A stretch of 32,148 nucleotides of DNA from Hyphomicrobium sp. (GCA_024230315.1 JAAERO010000155.1:1-32148), one strand, 5' to 3'; positions 9,120 to 17,066 are shown, numbered from the stretch's first letter. Translations and numbers: made by a program. The notes: a model not told the origin generated them from the sequence alone.

Positions 9120-9908
9120 CTAGCCTCTCTTCCCCATTGCCGGGTCAAAAGTTGGTAGCCGCTCGTCAAACGCATGGTCCATCTGCCTATCCCAAGCGCG
9201 CACCCCGCCGGTAATGCCAGCCTTGTTGGACACCGTCTTCACATTTTTAGGCAAGGGAGGTTCGAGCAGCCGCGCGTTGCCTCCGCCAATGTAGAGTACG
9301 TCATACATGACGACGGTTTCGAGAACCTCAATAACTTTTCGTACGCGCTTGTTAAAGCGTCGAGGCCCGATCTTCTCGATCGCCCTTGCGCCAACATACT
9401 CGTCATAGTTTTTGCCGCCTTTGAAGGGGTGCTGGCTAAGCTCCAGATGCGGGGCCAGGCACCCATCGACGAACAGGGCGAAGCCCATACCCGTTCCCAT
9501 CGTCACGACGCACTCGACACCGTGGCCGGTAATGACGCCAAGCCCTTGAACACTGGCGTCGTTTAACATGCGTACAGGCTTGCCCAATTTCTCGGACATG
9601 ACGCTGGCGAGCTTGAAGCCGTGCCATAGCTCGTTACCAAGGTTGGGGGCGGTGAGGACAGTATCGGAGCGAACGACGCCGGGAAAGCCGATCGTGATCC
9701 TGTCGAAGTGCCCGAGCTGTTGAGCCAGCCCCATCAGACCTTCGACCACCTTTTCGGGTTCAGCTGGATGCGGCGTGACGATCCTGACGCGATCCTTAAC
9801 CAGTTGACCGTCCGTCGATAGAACGCCGGCCTTCAAATGGCTACCGCCGATATCGAAGGTGAGCGTTAGCGGGCCGTTGGCGGGAACATCACTATCGTTA
9901 CTGGACAT
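9120..9908 (-). CDS. ROK-family kinase, polyphosphate-glucokinase-like
   Basis: A 262-aa cytoplasmic sugar kinase of the ROK/ASKHA fold. The N-terminal phosphate-binding loop is DIGGSHLKAG at 19-28. GFPGVV follows at 74-79, the Asn-Asp pair with the catalytic base is in LNDASVQGLG (116-117), and the second phosphate motif is GTGMGFALF at 138-146. The zinc-binding CxCGxxGC motif of many ROK proteins is absent and the length fits PpgK-type (polyphosphate) glucokinases, but the phosphate donor cannot be read from the sequence. As the first gene before tkt, gnd, zwf and pgi, it plausibly supplies glucose-6-phosphate. GGGAG lies about seven bases before the ATG at 9908. Other ROK sugar kinases remain possible. 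Confidence 0.75.
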   Translation of the reverse strand: MSSNDSDVPANGPLTLTFDIGGSHLKAGVLSTDGQLVKDRVRIVTPHPAEPEKVVEGLMGLAQQLGHFDRITIGFPGVVRSDTVLTAPNLGNELWHGFKLASVMSEKLGKPVRMLNDASVQGLGVITGHGVECVVTMGTGMGFALFVDGCLAPHLELSQHPFKGGKNYDEYVGARAIEKIGPRRFNKRVRKVIEVLETVVMYDVLYIGGGNARLLEPPLPKNVKTVSNKAGITGGVRAWDRQMDHAFDERLPTFDPAMGKRG

Positions 9909-10131
9909 TCCAGCACTCCCAGGTTGTGAATTTCATATGGCCAGTTTCCTCAAGCTTCGGCAAGCCTTTCGGAAATTTTGCCAACCACATGCAGCGATCT
10001 CACGCTATCACAACGCTTAGTACGATCTCATTCAACGCTTTGTTATTCTACGGTACGCAAAGAGATTAAAGTTGAGCGTTGTCAGAGCAACGACACAACC
10101 TTTCATACTTGCTTGGTCAGGAGGTGCTATC
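9909..10131. other. Divergent intergenic region between the ROK kinase and pgl
   Basis: This 223-base, AT-richer stretch must hold the promoters of both the minus-strand pentose-phosphate operon and plus-strand pgl. I see a possible -35-like TTGTTA at about 10040 with a weak AT-rich block 17 bases later, but nothing I would call confidently. The strong AGGAGG at 10119-10124 is the pgl ribosome site. No RNA gene or clear operator is visible. Confidence 0.4.
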
Positions 10132-10863
10132 ATGAAGCCGGCGATCGGAACGTTTCGGGTGTCGGACGACCTCGCCACCTTGTCACGCGCTTGTGCCGAC
10201 CATTTGTGCCGGATGGCACGGGCCGCAAGTGACCGCGTGCTAGTCGCATTGTCCGGCGGCAATACGCCCAAACCCATGTACCAACTTCTCGCCGAAGAGC
10301 CGGTGCGCAGCCAGCTCCCCTGGGACCGGGTGCATTGGATCTTGGGAGATGAGCGCTTCGTGCCGCCATCCAATCCCGACAGCAACTACGGCATGGCACG
10401 CGCAGCATTCCTGTCTCACGTGCCGGTGCCTCCCGAAAACGTGCATCCTGTTCCAACCGAGGGGGTCACACTTGATGAGGCCGCCGAGCAATATGAGGCA
10501 ATGCTCATGAAGCTCTATGGTGGAGATACCTTGCGCCTCGATAAACCATTGCTGGATCTCACCCTGCTCGGGCTCGGGCCCGACGGGCACACCGCCTCGC
10601 TGCTGCCGGGTCAACCGGTCTTGCAAGAAACAAAACGTTGGGTGGCACCCGTTCCGCACGGGCGGCCGCAGCCGCGCGTAAGCCTGACCTACCCCGCGCT
10701 CGACTCCAGCCGCGTCGTCGCCTTTCTTGTCGCGGGCGAGGAGAAGCGTGAGATGCTGGACGAGATCTGGTCGGGCGATACGTCCGTGCCAGCCGGGCGC
10801 ATTCGCCCCGTCGGCGAGGTCATCTGGTTCGTAGACAAAGCGGCGGCGGGACGCTGGGCCTGA
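10132..10863 (+). CDS. pgl: 6-phosphogluconolactonase
   Basis: Hydrolyses 6-phosphogluconolactone to 6-phosphogluconate, the step between Zwf and Gnd. The 243-aa protein has the family motifs SGGNTPKPMY at 41-50, LGDERFVPPSNPDSNYG at 71-87 and GLGPDGHTASLLPG at 147-160. I choose the ATG at 10132 because AGGAGG lies seven bases upstream and the protein then starts like homologues; the frame is open from 10072 but the extra 20 residues look non-coding. It is transcribed away from the zwf operon through the shared intergenic region, so the three oxidative-branch enzymes lie in one locus on two transcripts. Confidence 0.95.
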   Translation: MKPAIGTFRVSDDLATLSRACADHLCRMARAASDRVLVALSGGNTPKPMYQLLAEEPVRSQLPWDRVHWILGDERFVPPSNPDSNYGMARAAFLSHVPVPPENVHPVPTEGVTLDEAAEQYEAMLMKLYGGDTLRLDKPLLDLTLLGLGPDGHTASLLPGQPVLQETKRWVAPVPHGRPQPRVSLTYPALDSSRVVAFLVAGEEKREMLDEIWSGDTSVPAGRIRPVGEVIWFVDKAAAGRWA

Positions 10864-10999
10864 CAAGCAAGAGTTCTGTATAATGAGTGGTCGGCCTTAT
10901 TCGAATTCGCCCCTGACGCGGTCAGTGGCAAGCCCTCTATTCCAAACACTCGCTAGCCGCTAAGTACGAGCGGTTGCACCACCGCCACATGAGACGCGC

Positions 11000-13651
11000 A
11001 TGAGACCCAAGACGCCCCGCCCAATCCTTCTCAAGAACTACCGGCCTCCTCGATACCTGATCGACAAGGTAGACCTCGATGTTGCGCTGCATCCCAAACG
11101 CACGCGCATACGTTCGCGCTTGAGTGTACGCGCAAACCCGAAGGTGCGCGGCAAACGGGAGCCATTGCGTCTTGAGGGAACGCACATGGAACTGGCTGAG
11201 ATCAGCGTCAATCGAAAGAAACTTGCGCCGAAGGATTACAAGCTCACCGACACGTCGGTGACACTCACGAAGACGCCAGCAAAGCCTTTCATGCTTGAGA
11301 TTGTCACCTTCGTCAATCCCGAAGCGAACAAAGCGCTGCAGGGCCTCTATCGCAGCAACGGCGTTTACTGCACGCAGTGCGAGGCTGAAGGCTTCCGGCG
11401 CATCACCTATTTCCTCGACCGCCCCGACGTGCTTGCGACCTACTCCGTCCGTATCGAGGCGGACCCAGAGGAAGCACCCGTGCTGCTGGCCAATGGCAAC
11501 CTACTGGAGCGCGGGCTCGTCGACGGTGGCAAACGTCATTATGCGATTTGGCGCGATCCCTTCCCCAAGCCCTCCTACCTTTTTGCTCTCGTCGGCGGCG
11601 ACTTGTCCTCCATCGCTTCGAGCTTTCAGACCATGTCAGGGCGCGAGGTGGACCTGCGCATCTACATTGAACACGGCAAGGAGGAGCGCGCCGCCTGGGC
11701 CATGGACTCACTCAAACGCTCCATGCGGTGGGACGAGGAACGTTTCGGCCGCGAATATGATCTCGACGTGTTTAACATTGTCGCCGTGTCCGACTTCAAT
11801 ATGGGCGCGATGGAGAACAAGGGACTCAACGTCTTCAATGATCGCCTCATCCTCGCCTCACCCGAAACGGCCACGGACACCATCTTTGAGGCGATAGAGA
11901 GCGTCGTTGCGCACGAATACTTCCACAACTGGACGGGCAATCGCATCACTTGCCGCGACTGGTTCCAGCTCTGTCTCAAGGAAGGGCTGACCGTTTTTCG
12001 CGACCAGGAGTTCTCTGGAGATGAGCGTTCTGAGACCGTGCAACGCATTCTCGACGTGCGCCGCCTGAAGTCGATGCAGTTCGCCGAGGACGCCGGCCCC
12101 TTAGCGCACCCAGTGCGGCCTGAGAGCTACATCGAGATCAACAACTTCTATACAGCCACCGTCTACGAGAAGGGCGCCGAACTTGTGCGCATGATCCAGA
12201 CGCTACTCGGACGTGAGGCGTTTCGTCGAGGTATGGATCTTTATTTCGAACGCCACGATGGCGACGCCGCCACGGTGGAAGAGTTCATCACCTGTTTTGA
12301 GAATGCGAGCGGAACAAGTCTTGCGCAATTCAGGCTGTGGTATTCTCAGGCCGGAACGCCAGAGCTCGTATGTGCCCTCCGTTACGACAAAACAAAGAAG
12401 AAGGCCGAGCTGAGCATTGAGCAGGCGCTGCCCCCAACCTCCGGCCAGCCCCACAAAAAGCCGCTGCACATTCCTTTGAAGCTTGGTCTGCTTGGCGGAA
12501 ACGGTCACGACGTTCCGTTGAAGCTTGAGAACGGCGAGGAACTCCACAACGGCGTGCTCCCCATCACAAAACGCAAACAGACCTTCCGCTTTGCCGACGT
12601 GCCAACGCGCCCTGTGCCCTCGCTGCTGCGTCAGTTTTCAGCGCCGGTGAACGTGACGATCGACCTCTCCGATGACGACGTCGCGTTCCTGATGGCCAAC
12701 GACTCTGACCCATTCAATCGCTGGCAGGCCGCCAACAATTTCGCCACACGGATCCTGGTCGACACGGTCCGGTCTCTGGCAAAAGGCAAGCGCGCATCCA
12801 AAGGCCGGCCATTCGCCAAGGCGCTCGGCGCAATCGTCATGAACGATGCACTAGAGCCAGCCTATCGCGCAGAGCTGTTGAGACTGCCGTCGCCTTCCGA
12901 TATCGCACGCGTGATTGGTAAGAACGTCGACCCTGCGCGCATCCATAGCGCCCACCGCCAGCTTTCGACCTTGGTTGGGCGCACGCTTGGCCCGCTGCTG
13001 GAGGACATCTACGACGAGATGGCGGAAGACGACCCCTTCTCGCCCGATGCCGAAAGCAGTGGCCGGCGTGCTTTGCGTAACGGCGCATTGACGCTGCTGA
13101 CGGCGCGGCGCTCCAACCGAGATTTGGCCCGGCTCTCGAAGCACTACTCAAAAGCCCCAAACATGACGGACCGTGCGCACGCCCTTTTCCTTCTCGCAGC
13201 CCACAGCGGATTAGAACGCGAACGTGCGCTTAACGATTTCTACAAGAACTGGAAGGGAGACAATCTCGTCATTGATACCTGGTTTGCGGCCCAAGCCCTA
13301 TCACCGCTGGCGGCAACGCTGCGTCAGGTCAAAAAACTGACCGAGCACACGCTGTTCTCGCTGGCTGCTCCCAACAAAGTACGTGCGCTCATTGACACGT
13401 TCGCGATGTCCAATCCTGTGCAATTCAACAGACCCGACGGCACCGGCTATGGGTTTCTTGCCGAACAGGTCTTAGCGCTCGACCGCCTCAATCCTCAGAT
13501 CGCCGCCCGAATGCTGAGCGCTTTTCGTAGCTGGCGCGCGCTCGAGACGGGTCGCAGAGGACACGCCCGCAAGGCCCTGCAACGCATTGCCAAGACCAAG
13601 GGCTCCTCGCCCGACGTACAGGAAATCGTGTCCAAGATGCTCGAACCGTAA
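11000..13651 (+). CDS. pepN: Aminopeptidase N (M1 family zinc metallopeptidase)
   Basis: Removes N-terminal amino acids from peptides in the cytoplasm. At 883 aa it has the full PepN length. The exopeptidase motif GAMEN is at 269-273, the zinc motif HEYFHNW starts at 305 (His305, His309), and the third zinc ligand is Glu328 in LKEGLTVFRDQEFS. The N-terminal beta domain (YLIDKVDLDVALHP) and the long helical C-terminal domain are both present. The start at 11000 has no strong ribosome site; an overlapping four-codon frame (ATG at 10989, stop TGA at 11001-11003) ends on the pepN start. No gene lies within 130 bases on either side. Confidence 0.97.
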   Translation: MRPKTPRPILLKNYRPPRYLIDKVDLDVALHPKRTRIRSRLSVRANPKVRGKREPLRLEGTHMELAEISVNRKKLAPKDYKLTDTSVTLTKTPAKPFMLEIVTFVNPEANKALQGLYRSNGVYCTQCEAEGFRRITYFLDRPDVLATYSVRIEADPEEAPVLLANGNLLERGLVDGGKRHYAIWRDPFPKPSYLFALVGGDLSSIASSFQTMSGREVDLRIYIEHGKEERAAWAMDSLKRSMRWDEERFGREYDLDVFNIVAVSDFNMGAMENKGLNVFNDRLILASPETATDTIFEAIESVVAHEYFHNWTGNRITCRDWFQLCLKEGLTVFRDQEFSGDERSETVQRILDVRRLKSMQFAEDAGPLAHPVRPESYIEINNFYTATVYEKGAELVRMIQTLLGREAFRRGMDLYFERHDGDAATVEEFITCFENASGTSLAQFRLWYSQAGTPELVCALRYDKTKKKAELSIEQALPPTSGQPHKKPLHIPLKLGLLGGNGHDVPLKLENGEELHNGVLPITKRKQTFRFADVPTRPVPSLLRQFSAPVNVTIDLSDDDVAFLMANDSDPFNRWQAANNFATRILVDTVRSLAKGKRASKGRPFAKALGAIVMNDALEPAYRAELLRLPSPSDIARVIGKNVDPARIHSAHRQLSTLVGRTLGPLLEDIYDEMAEDDPFSPDAESSGRRALRNGALTLLTARRSNRDLARLSKHYSKAPNMTDRAHALFLLAAHSGLERERALNDFYKNWKGDNLVIDTWFAAQALSPLAATLRQVKKLTEHTLFSLAAPNKVRALIDTFAMSNPVQFNRPDGTGYGFLAEQVLALDRLNPQIAARMLSAFRSWRALETGRRGHARKALQRIAKTKGSSPDVQEIVSKMLEP

Positions 13652-13796
13652 CATTCAAAAAATTTATTGCATTGATGGACTTATTCCCTCTCGACAGGCG
13701 ATTCGCGATAGTGTCAACTAAGGCTAGGTGATTCGGGGTAGCGGATTCGCTCGGGTCCGCAGGGCATCATAAATACAATTTGGCAAGGAGAGAGGA

Positions 13797-14930
13797 ATGG
13801 CGTGGACAACGTCCGCCAGCCTGCGCGTGTGGCCTATTCTCTGGGGGACCGCCAGAACGCAGATGAAATATGCCGCGGTCCTTGTTCGGACTCTCCTGCG
13901 ATCTCTACATCGCTGTCATCCAAGCTTCGCTCTGGCCCTCCCCCTTGTTGCTCTTGGTCTTCTCTCTCCCCTCCTTCCCTATGGTCTTCTCGCCGCCCTG
14001 CTGCTGACAACCTGTGCCGCAATCGCCAACCTCAGCATCCCCCGCACTGCGCGCGATCGCGCTGGCCAAATACAACAGGCCGGACCGCCACTTGATTGCG
14101 CCGTTGAGCAAAGTTCCGCCCAGAACGTTGCCTTCTTTGCCTCTGAGATCGCACTTGAACGCCGCGCCCAGCGCCTCGCCGAGAGGGACTGCGCGGGAAC
14201 GCGTTCACACAGTGCCAACGAGCAGAAAAACAAGAACTGGGTGGAGTTGATGGCGCGGGTCAATCACGAGTTGCGCACTCCCCTCAACGCTATCATCGGC
14301 TTTTCTGACATGATGGCGCTCAAGCTCTTTGGCCCGGTGGGCGACCCGCGCTATGAGGACTATGTCCGTCATATCCGCGACAGCGCCAATGAGCTGTTGA
14401 AGTCGGCTGAAGACACAATGGCACTGACGGCGCTCGTAGCTCACCCAAGCACCCCTGACAGTTCCAAAACGTCCGAACTGGAAGAATTGGCGTCAGAGGC
14501 CTGGGCGTTTCTTTCGGCCAAGACCGCCACACGCGAGATCGAACTTGAGTTGCACACCCCGGCTCAACTTGAGATCCTGGGCGAGCCGCGCGCACTGCGA
14601 CAGATCGTTGTCAATATTCTTTCAGAAGCGATTTCCCGCGCCGACCATGGTGCCAGGATCACAATTGCCGCCTCTGTCGAAGAGGAACTTGTCCAGCTCT
14701 ATTTCACAGTTTCGAAAGAACGCCGCGGCTCGTCCCGCAATGGTAGCTCTCTGGCGATATGCCTAGCACGCGCACTGCTTGAGATGCAGGGCTCCTCACT
14801 CTTGGAGATTGAGTGTCCGGTGCGCGGATGGGGCGCCGTCACCGTGCTTGATCGCGCCGCTCAGCCCGACTTCTTCATGGACAGAAATGTTGCGTCGGCG
14901 CACACCCAAATACCAGCGCTTGTGAGCTAG
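13797..14930 (+). CDS. Membrane histidine-kinase-like protein with degenerate ATPase domain
   Basis: A 377-aa protein with a hydrophobic N-terminal segment (about 43-78, one long or two short membrane passes), a short linker, and a HisKA phosphotransfer domain with the H-box VNHELRTPLNAIIGFSDMM (His157). The following ATPase domain is poorly conserved. The N-box reads VVNILSEAISRA, with Glu278 where the second Asn is expected, and there is no DxGxG box between about 300 and 320, only a run ending in GSSLAICLARALLEMQG that aligns with the G2 region. It may lack kinase activity and act as a phosphatase, a phosphotransfer partner or a scaffold, as known for some alphaproteobacterial pseudokinases such as DivL. 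AAGGAG lies seven bases before the ATG. No response regulator is adjacent. The stop codon is the first three bases of a repeat element. Confidence 0.8.
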   Translation: MAWTTSASLRVWPILWGTARTQMKYAAVLVRTLLRSLHRCHPSFALALPLVALGLLSPLLPYGLLAALLLTTCAAIANLSIPRTARDRAGQIQQAGPPLDCAVEQSSAQNVAFFASEIALERRAQRLAERDCAGTRSHSANEQKNKNWVELMARVNHELRTPLNAIIGFSDMMALKLFGPVGDPRYEDYVRHIRDSANELLKSAEDTMALTALVAHPSTPDSSKTSELEELASEAWAFLSAKTATREIELELHTPAQLEILGEPRALRQIVVNILSEAISRADHGARITIAASVEEELVQLYFTVSKERRGSSRNGSSLAICLARALLEMQGSSLLEIECPVRGWGAVTVLDRAAQPDFFMDRNVASAHTQIPALVS

Positions 14931-15002
14931 AGCCTAATCGTTCTTGATGGAATTGCTCACCAAGCCCAGAAGGTTTCCGGCAGATAAGTGAATCTTGCTC
15001 TA
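14928..15002. repeat. 75-bp intergenic repeat, copy 1, between convergent genes
   Basis: Begins TAGAGCCTAATCGTTCTTGA and ends GAATCTTGCTCTA. Its reverse complement matches 16860-16934 over the full 75 bases with 12 mismatches by hand count. The termini form an inverted repeat (TAGAGC/GCTCTA). The first three bases are the TAG stop of the plus-strand kinase-like gene and the last three, read on the minus strand, are the TAG stop of the Spy-like gene. The repeat therefore fills the whole gap between the convergent genes. It resembles the TAGAGC-ended intergenic palindromes common in Rhizobiales genomes. Confidence 0.85.
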
Positions 15003-15533
15003 GCGCGTTGACGGCTTGTCACCGCCATTGCGCCAGCGATGACGACGATATTTGTGGCGCTTCCCGTGATGCTCCAGCCATTCGTACAATTCTTTACGCT
15101 CTCCATCCGTAAGCTTCGCCGCCGTATCGGCAAAAATTGCCATCTTTGTGCGCTTGTAATCGGCGTCAGCGGCGACGACCACGTCGAGTGCCGCGTTGAG
15201 CTTTGCCTCCTCGAATGGCTCGTCGGTGAGTGTTTTGCGCGCGGCTTTGCGGGCGGACCAAACGTCTTTGCGCAGTGGTTTGAGCTTCGTCCAACCATCC
15301 TTGATAGCAGTGCGTATCACGTCGCGCCGATCCTGCGGCAGCGTACGCGCAAAGCCATAGAGCCCAAAGTCTTTGCGACCGTGCCAGCCCCAGCCGTGAC
15401 CGTGCCGTGCAAACAGTAGTGCACCGCCCACCGCACCAATGATCAGCGCATTGAGGGCGAGAGAGAAGATCAGCGCCAAGCGCAGCCGCCTACAGCCAGA
15501 GCCCTTGGATGCTACCACGTTATCGCTCGTCAT
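15000..15533 (-). CDS. Periplasmic heavy-metal-sensor-type (Spy/CpxP-like) protein
   Basis: A 177-aa protein with an N-terminal membrane anchor (about 17-42) followed by a His/Gly-rich stretch (ARHGHGWGWHGRKD) and a mostly helical, charged domain containing RTLPQDRRDVIRTAI and a second LTDGERKELYEWL segment near 144-156. These features fit the metal-resistance/Spy-CpxP-like family of periplasmic helical proteins, which act as chaperones or stress sensors. The C-terminal tail is very basic and His-rich (HHGKRHKYRRHRWR). I place the start at the ATG at 15533, which overlaps the stop codon of the putative anti-sigma gene as ATGA. The stop codon lies within the repeat at 14928-15002. It forms an operon with the ECF sigma factor; a metal-binding role is inference. 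Confidence 0.75.
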   Translation of the reverse strand: MTSDNVVASKGSGCRRLRLALIFSLALNALIIGAVGGALLFARHGHGWGWHGRKDFGLYGFARTLPQDRRDVIRTAIKDGWTKLKPLRKDVWSARKAARKTLTDEPFEEAKLNAALDVVVAADADYKRTKMAIFADTAAKLTDGERKELYEWLEHHGKRHKYRRHRWRNGGDKPSTR

Positions 15534-16081
15534 AGCAGTTCCTCTCCGGCCCACGCAGCCGTGTCCTCATTCAACGTAAGCTGTGACTCAACGGTAAGGC
15601 TTGAGCTAAGCCCGGCCACCTCGGCCACCTCCTGCACCGTGGAGTCCAGCATTCCTGCTGATCCCAACATCACACCGAGCACGAGTGATGCTGCGAGCAA
15701 GCTGGCTGCTGGCCAATCGCTCGCGCCAAAGGCTCCGGCAATTTGCGGCCGGCGCACCCACGCAGGCAGCTTGACAATATTCGAGACCGCTGGTGAAACC
15801 TGGCTTGCACTAAGGGGGTTGTACTGCTGCCCCCGCGCTGCGGCCACGATGCGGCCGGTCAGCCCTTGCTCCTGGTCCTTCCTGGCCGCTGGCGCCACAT
15901 CGAGAAGCCGATCAAGCGCGACCGCCTCCGCCATAAGCCGCTGGGCCTCAGGCTCATCGGCAATGAGGCTCGCAAACCGCAAGCGCTCGCGCGCCGGCCA
16001 GCGCGTTCTGTCGGCCCCATAGACGTCCAGGAGGCTCTCCAGCGCATCCAATTCCTTTAACTGTCTGTCCCGCGTGCTCAT
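15530..16081 (-). CDS. Putative single-pass membrane anti-sigma factor
   Basis: A 183-aa protein with a helical cytoplasmic N-terminal part (about 1-100), one membrane segment (WPAASLLAASLVLGVMLGSA, about 123-142) and a short periplasmic C-terminus. There is no HxxxCxxC zinc-binding anti-sigma motif. Its place directly downstream of an ECF sigma gene and overlapping the Spy-like gene is a recurring arrangement in alphaproteobacteria, so I infer that it holds the sigma factor at the membrane. The ATG at 16081 has only a weak AAGAAG before it. It starts 42 bases after the sigma stop codon. The function is inferred from topology and context, not from a recognised domain. Confidence 0.6.
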   Translation of the reverse strand: MSTRDRQLKELDALESLLDVYGADRTRWPARERLRFASLIADEPEAQRLMAEAVALDRLLDVAPAARKDQEQGLTGRIVAAARGQQYNPLSASQVSPAVSNIVKLPAWVRRPQIAGAFGASDWPAASLLAASLVLGVMLGSAGMLDSTVQEVAEVAGLSSSLTVESQLTLNEDTAAWAGEELL

Positions 16082-16123
16082 CTTCTTAATCTCGTTTCTC
16101 GCAATCCGTCCTTTGCGACCGCA

Positions 16124-16765
16124 TCACTGCGTTTCATCGCTCACCAGCAGCTCGCGCCACTCATCGCGCAACGCGACCTTCAAGCGTCTTCGGGCGCGTG
16201 TAAGAAGCGACTCCACCGCTTCGTCCGAAACGCCCATGATCCGCCCCACCTCGATCTGGCTAAGCCCTTCGTAGTGGAAGAGCGTCAGGGCCATGCGCTG
16301 GCGGTCGGGCAAGGCTTTGATTACCGTGTCGACGCGATCGCTGGCATCCCGCTCTTCGACTTGCGTCAATTGATCGGCAGGCTCTGCCTGTTCCGGCACG
16401 TCGTCCGTGACCGTGAGGCGGCGGCCTGAACGCATCTTGTCGATGCACAAGTTTGACACGACACGCCGCAGCCACGGCCCTAATCCATATGGCCCTACCT
16501 CGAGGTCATCACGAGAGCGCCATAGCCTCAGCAGCGCTTCTTGCGTCACGTCCTCAGCTTCGGCGGCGTCGCGCAGCATCCTCCGCGCGAGAACAAGCAG
16601 GCCGGAAAGGTGGCGCTCGACAAGCAATCGAAACGCAGCCTCATCCCCATCGGCGGCACCTGCGAGCAACGCAGCATCCCCCGATTCTTGTGAGCCGCCC
16701 ACGGGTGAACCGTATGGACCCGGCACGATCCGTTTTGCCGCCACGTGAAGCCTCGGCATGGCCAT
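16124..16765 (-). CDS. ECF-type RNA polymerase sigma factor
   Basis: A 213-aa sigma-70 family protein with only regions 2 and 4. Region 2 runs from about 31 to 117, with DAAEAEDVTQEALLRLWRS (66-84) and the promoter-melting helix WLRRVVSNLCIDKMRSGRR (98-116). Region 4 (about 145-200) has the helix-turn-helix GLSQIEVGRIMGVSDEAVESLLTRAR, with ALPDRQRMALTLFHYEG before it. It probably responds to envelope stress with the two downstream genes. The start could be the ATG at 16765 or the one at 16759; neither has a good ribosome site. The leader carries a repeat able to form a strong hairpin (16784-16848), which could influence translation. Confidence 0.9.
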   Translation of the reverse strand: MAMPRLHVAAKRIVPGPYGSPVGGSQESGDAALLAGAADGDEAAFRLLVERHLSGLLVLARRMLRDAAEAEDVTQEALLRLWRSRDDLEVGPYGLGPWLRRVVSNLCIDKMRSGRRLTVTDDVPEQAEPADQLTQVEERDASDRVDTVIKALPDRQRMALTLFHYEGLSQIEVGRIMGVSDEAVESLLTRARRRLKVALRDEWRELLVSDETQ

Positions 16766-16783
16766 CGAACACTTTTTCCACTC

Positions 16784-16848
16784 TAGAGCCTGATCGTTTC
16801 ACTTGGAACGCTTCAAGTGCTTTCAAGTGAAACGTGAATCAGTCTCTA
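16784..16848. repeat. 65-bp palindromic intergenic repeat, copy 2
   Basis: Begins TAGAGCCTGATCGTTTCACT and ends GAATCAGTCTCTA. It shares its ends with the 75-bp repeats (TAGAG...GATTCAC at one end, AACGAT.AGGCTCTA at the other, on the minus strand) but has a different centre. GTTTCACTTG (16796-16805) pairs perfectly with CAAGTGAAAC (16824-16833). A second CAAGTG at 16814-16819 could pair with CACTTG instead. It ends 18 bases before the ECF sigma start codon. Confidence 0.8.
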
Positions 16849-16859
16849 CACTTTTGATT

Positions 16860-16934
16860 TAGAGCAAGATTCACGTTCTTGCAGGGAACCTTCCGGGCTT
16901 GGTGAGTGATTCCATCAAGAACGATCTTGCTCTA
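16860..16934. repeat. 75-bp intergenic repeat, copy 3
   Basis: Begins TAGAGCAAGATTCACGTTCT and ends ACGATCTTGCTCTA. The terminal inverted repeat TAGAGCAAGAT/ATCTTGCTCTA is perfect over 11 bases. It is about 84 percent identical to the reverse complement of 14928-15002 and lies 11 bases from the 65-bp copy. Together with that copy it occupies half of the 292-base gap between glnE and the sigma gene. The remaining 16935-17057 holds nothing I recognise apart from a hairpin at the glnE end. Confidence 0.85.
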
Positions 16935-17034
16935 GCGCCGGACGTGGGCGTTCTGCGAGCCCTTGTTTCGACCCCAGCCGGCTCGGCCGTCTAATGGCCT
17001 ATCAAAGGGGAAAACGGGCGTTTGGTGCAAATCC

Positions 17035-17066
17035 GTCGCCTGCGGAACGAAAACCAGTCAGGCGAC
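17035..17066 (-). terminator. Hairpin overlapping the glnE stop codon
   Basis: Perfect 8-base arms, GTCGCCTG and CAGGCGAC, are separated by 16 bases, and one arm includes the last glnE codons and the TGA. No T-tract follows in the direction of transcription, so it may act as an RNA 3'-end stabiliser or a weak terminator rather than a classic intrinsic terminator. Confidence 0.35.

Noticed and set aside
10879-10884. Perfect TATAAT upstream of pepN as a -10 box
   Set aside because: No acceptable -35 hexamer is found 16-18 bases upstream, and one perfect hexamer occurs by chance in a window this size.
10989-11003. Four-codon upstream frame overlapping the pepN start as a regulatory uORF
   Set aside because: It has no ribosome site and the peptide is too short to judge; overlap of ATGA type arises easily by chance.
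13690-13770. Three GATTCG-containing segments upstream of the kinase-like gene as an operator array
   Set aside because: The spacing is irregular and the flanks differ, so there is no convincing repeat unit.
16935-17057. Possible small RNA or tRNA in the glnE-sigma gap
   Set aside because: No T-loop sequence or cloverleaf could be found, and nothing beyond the glnE-end hairpin is visible.
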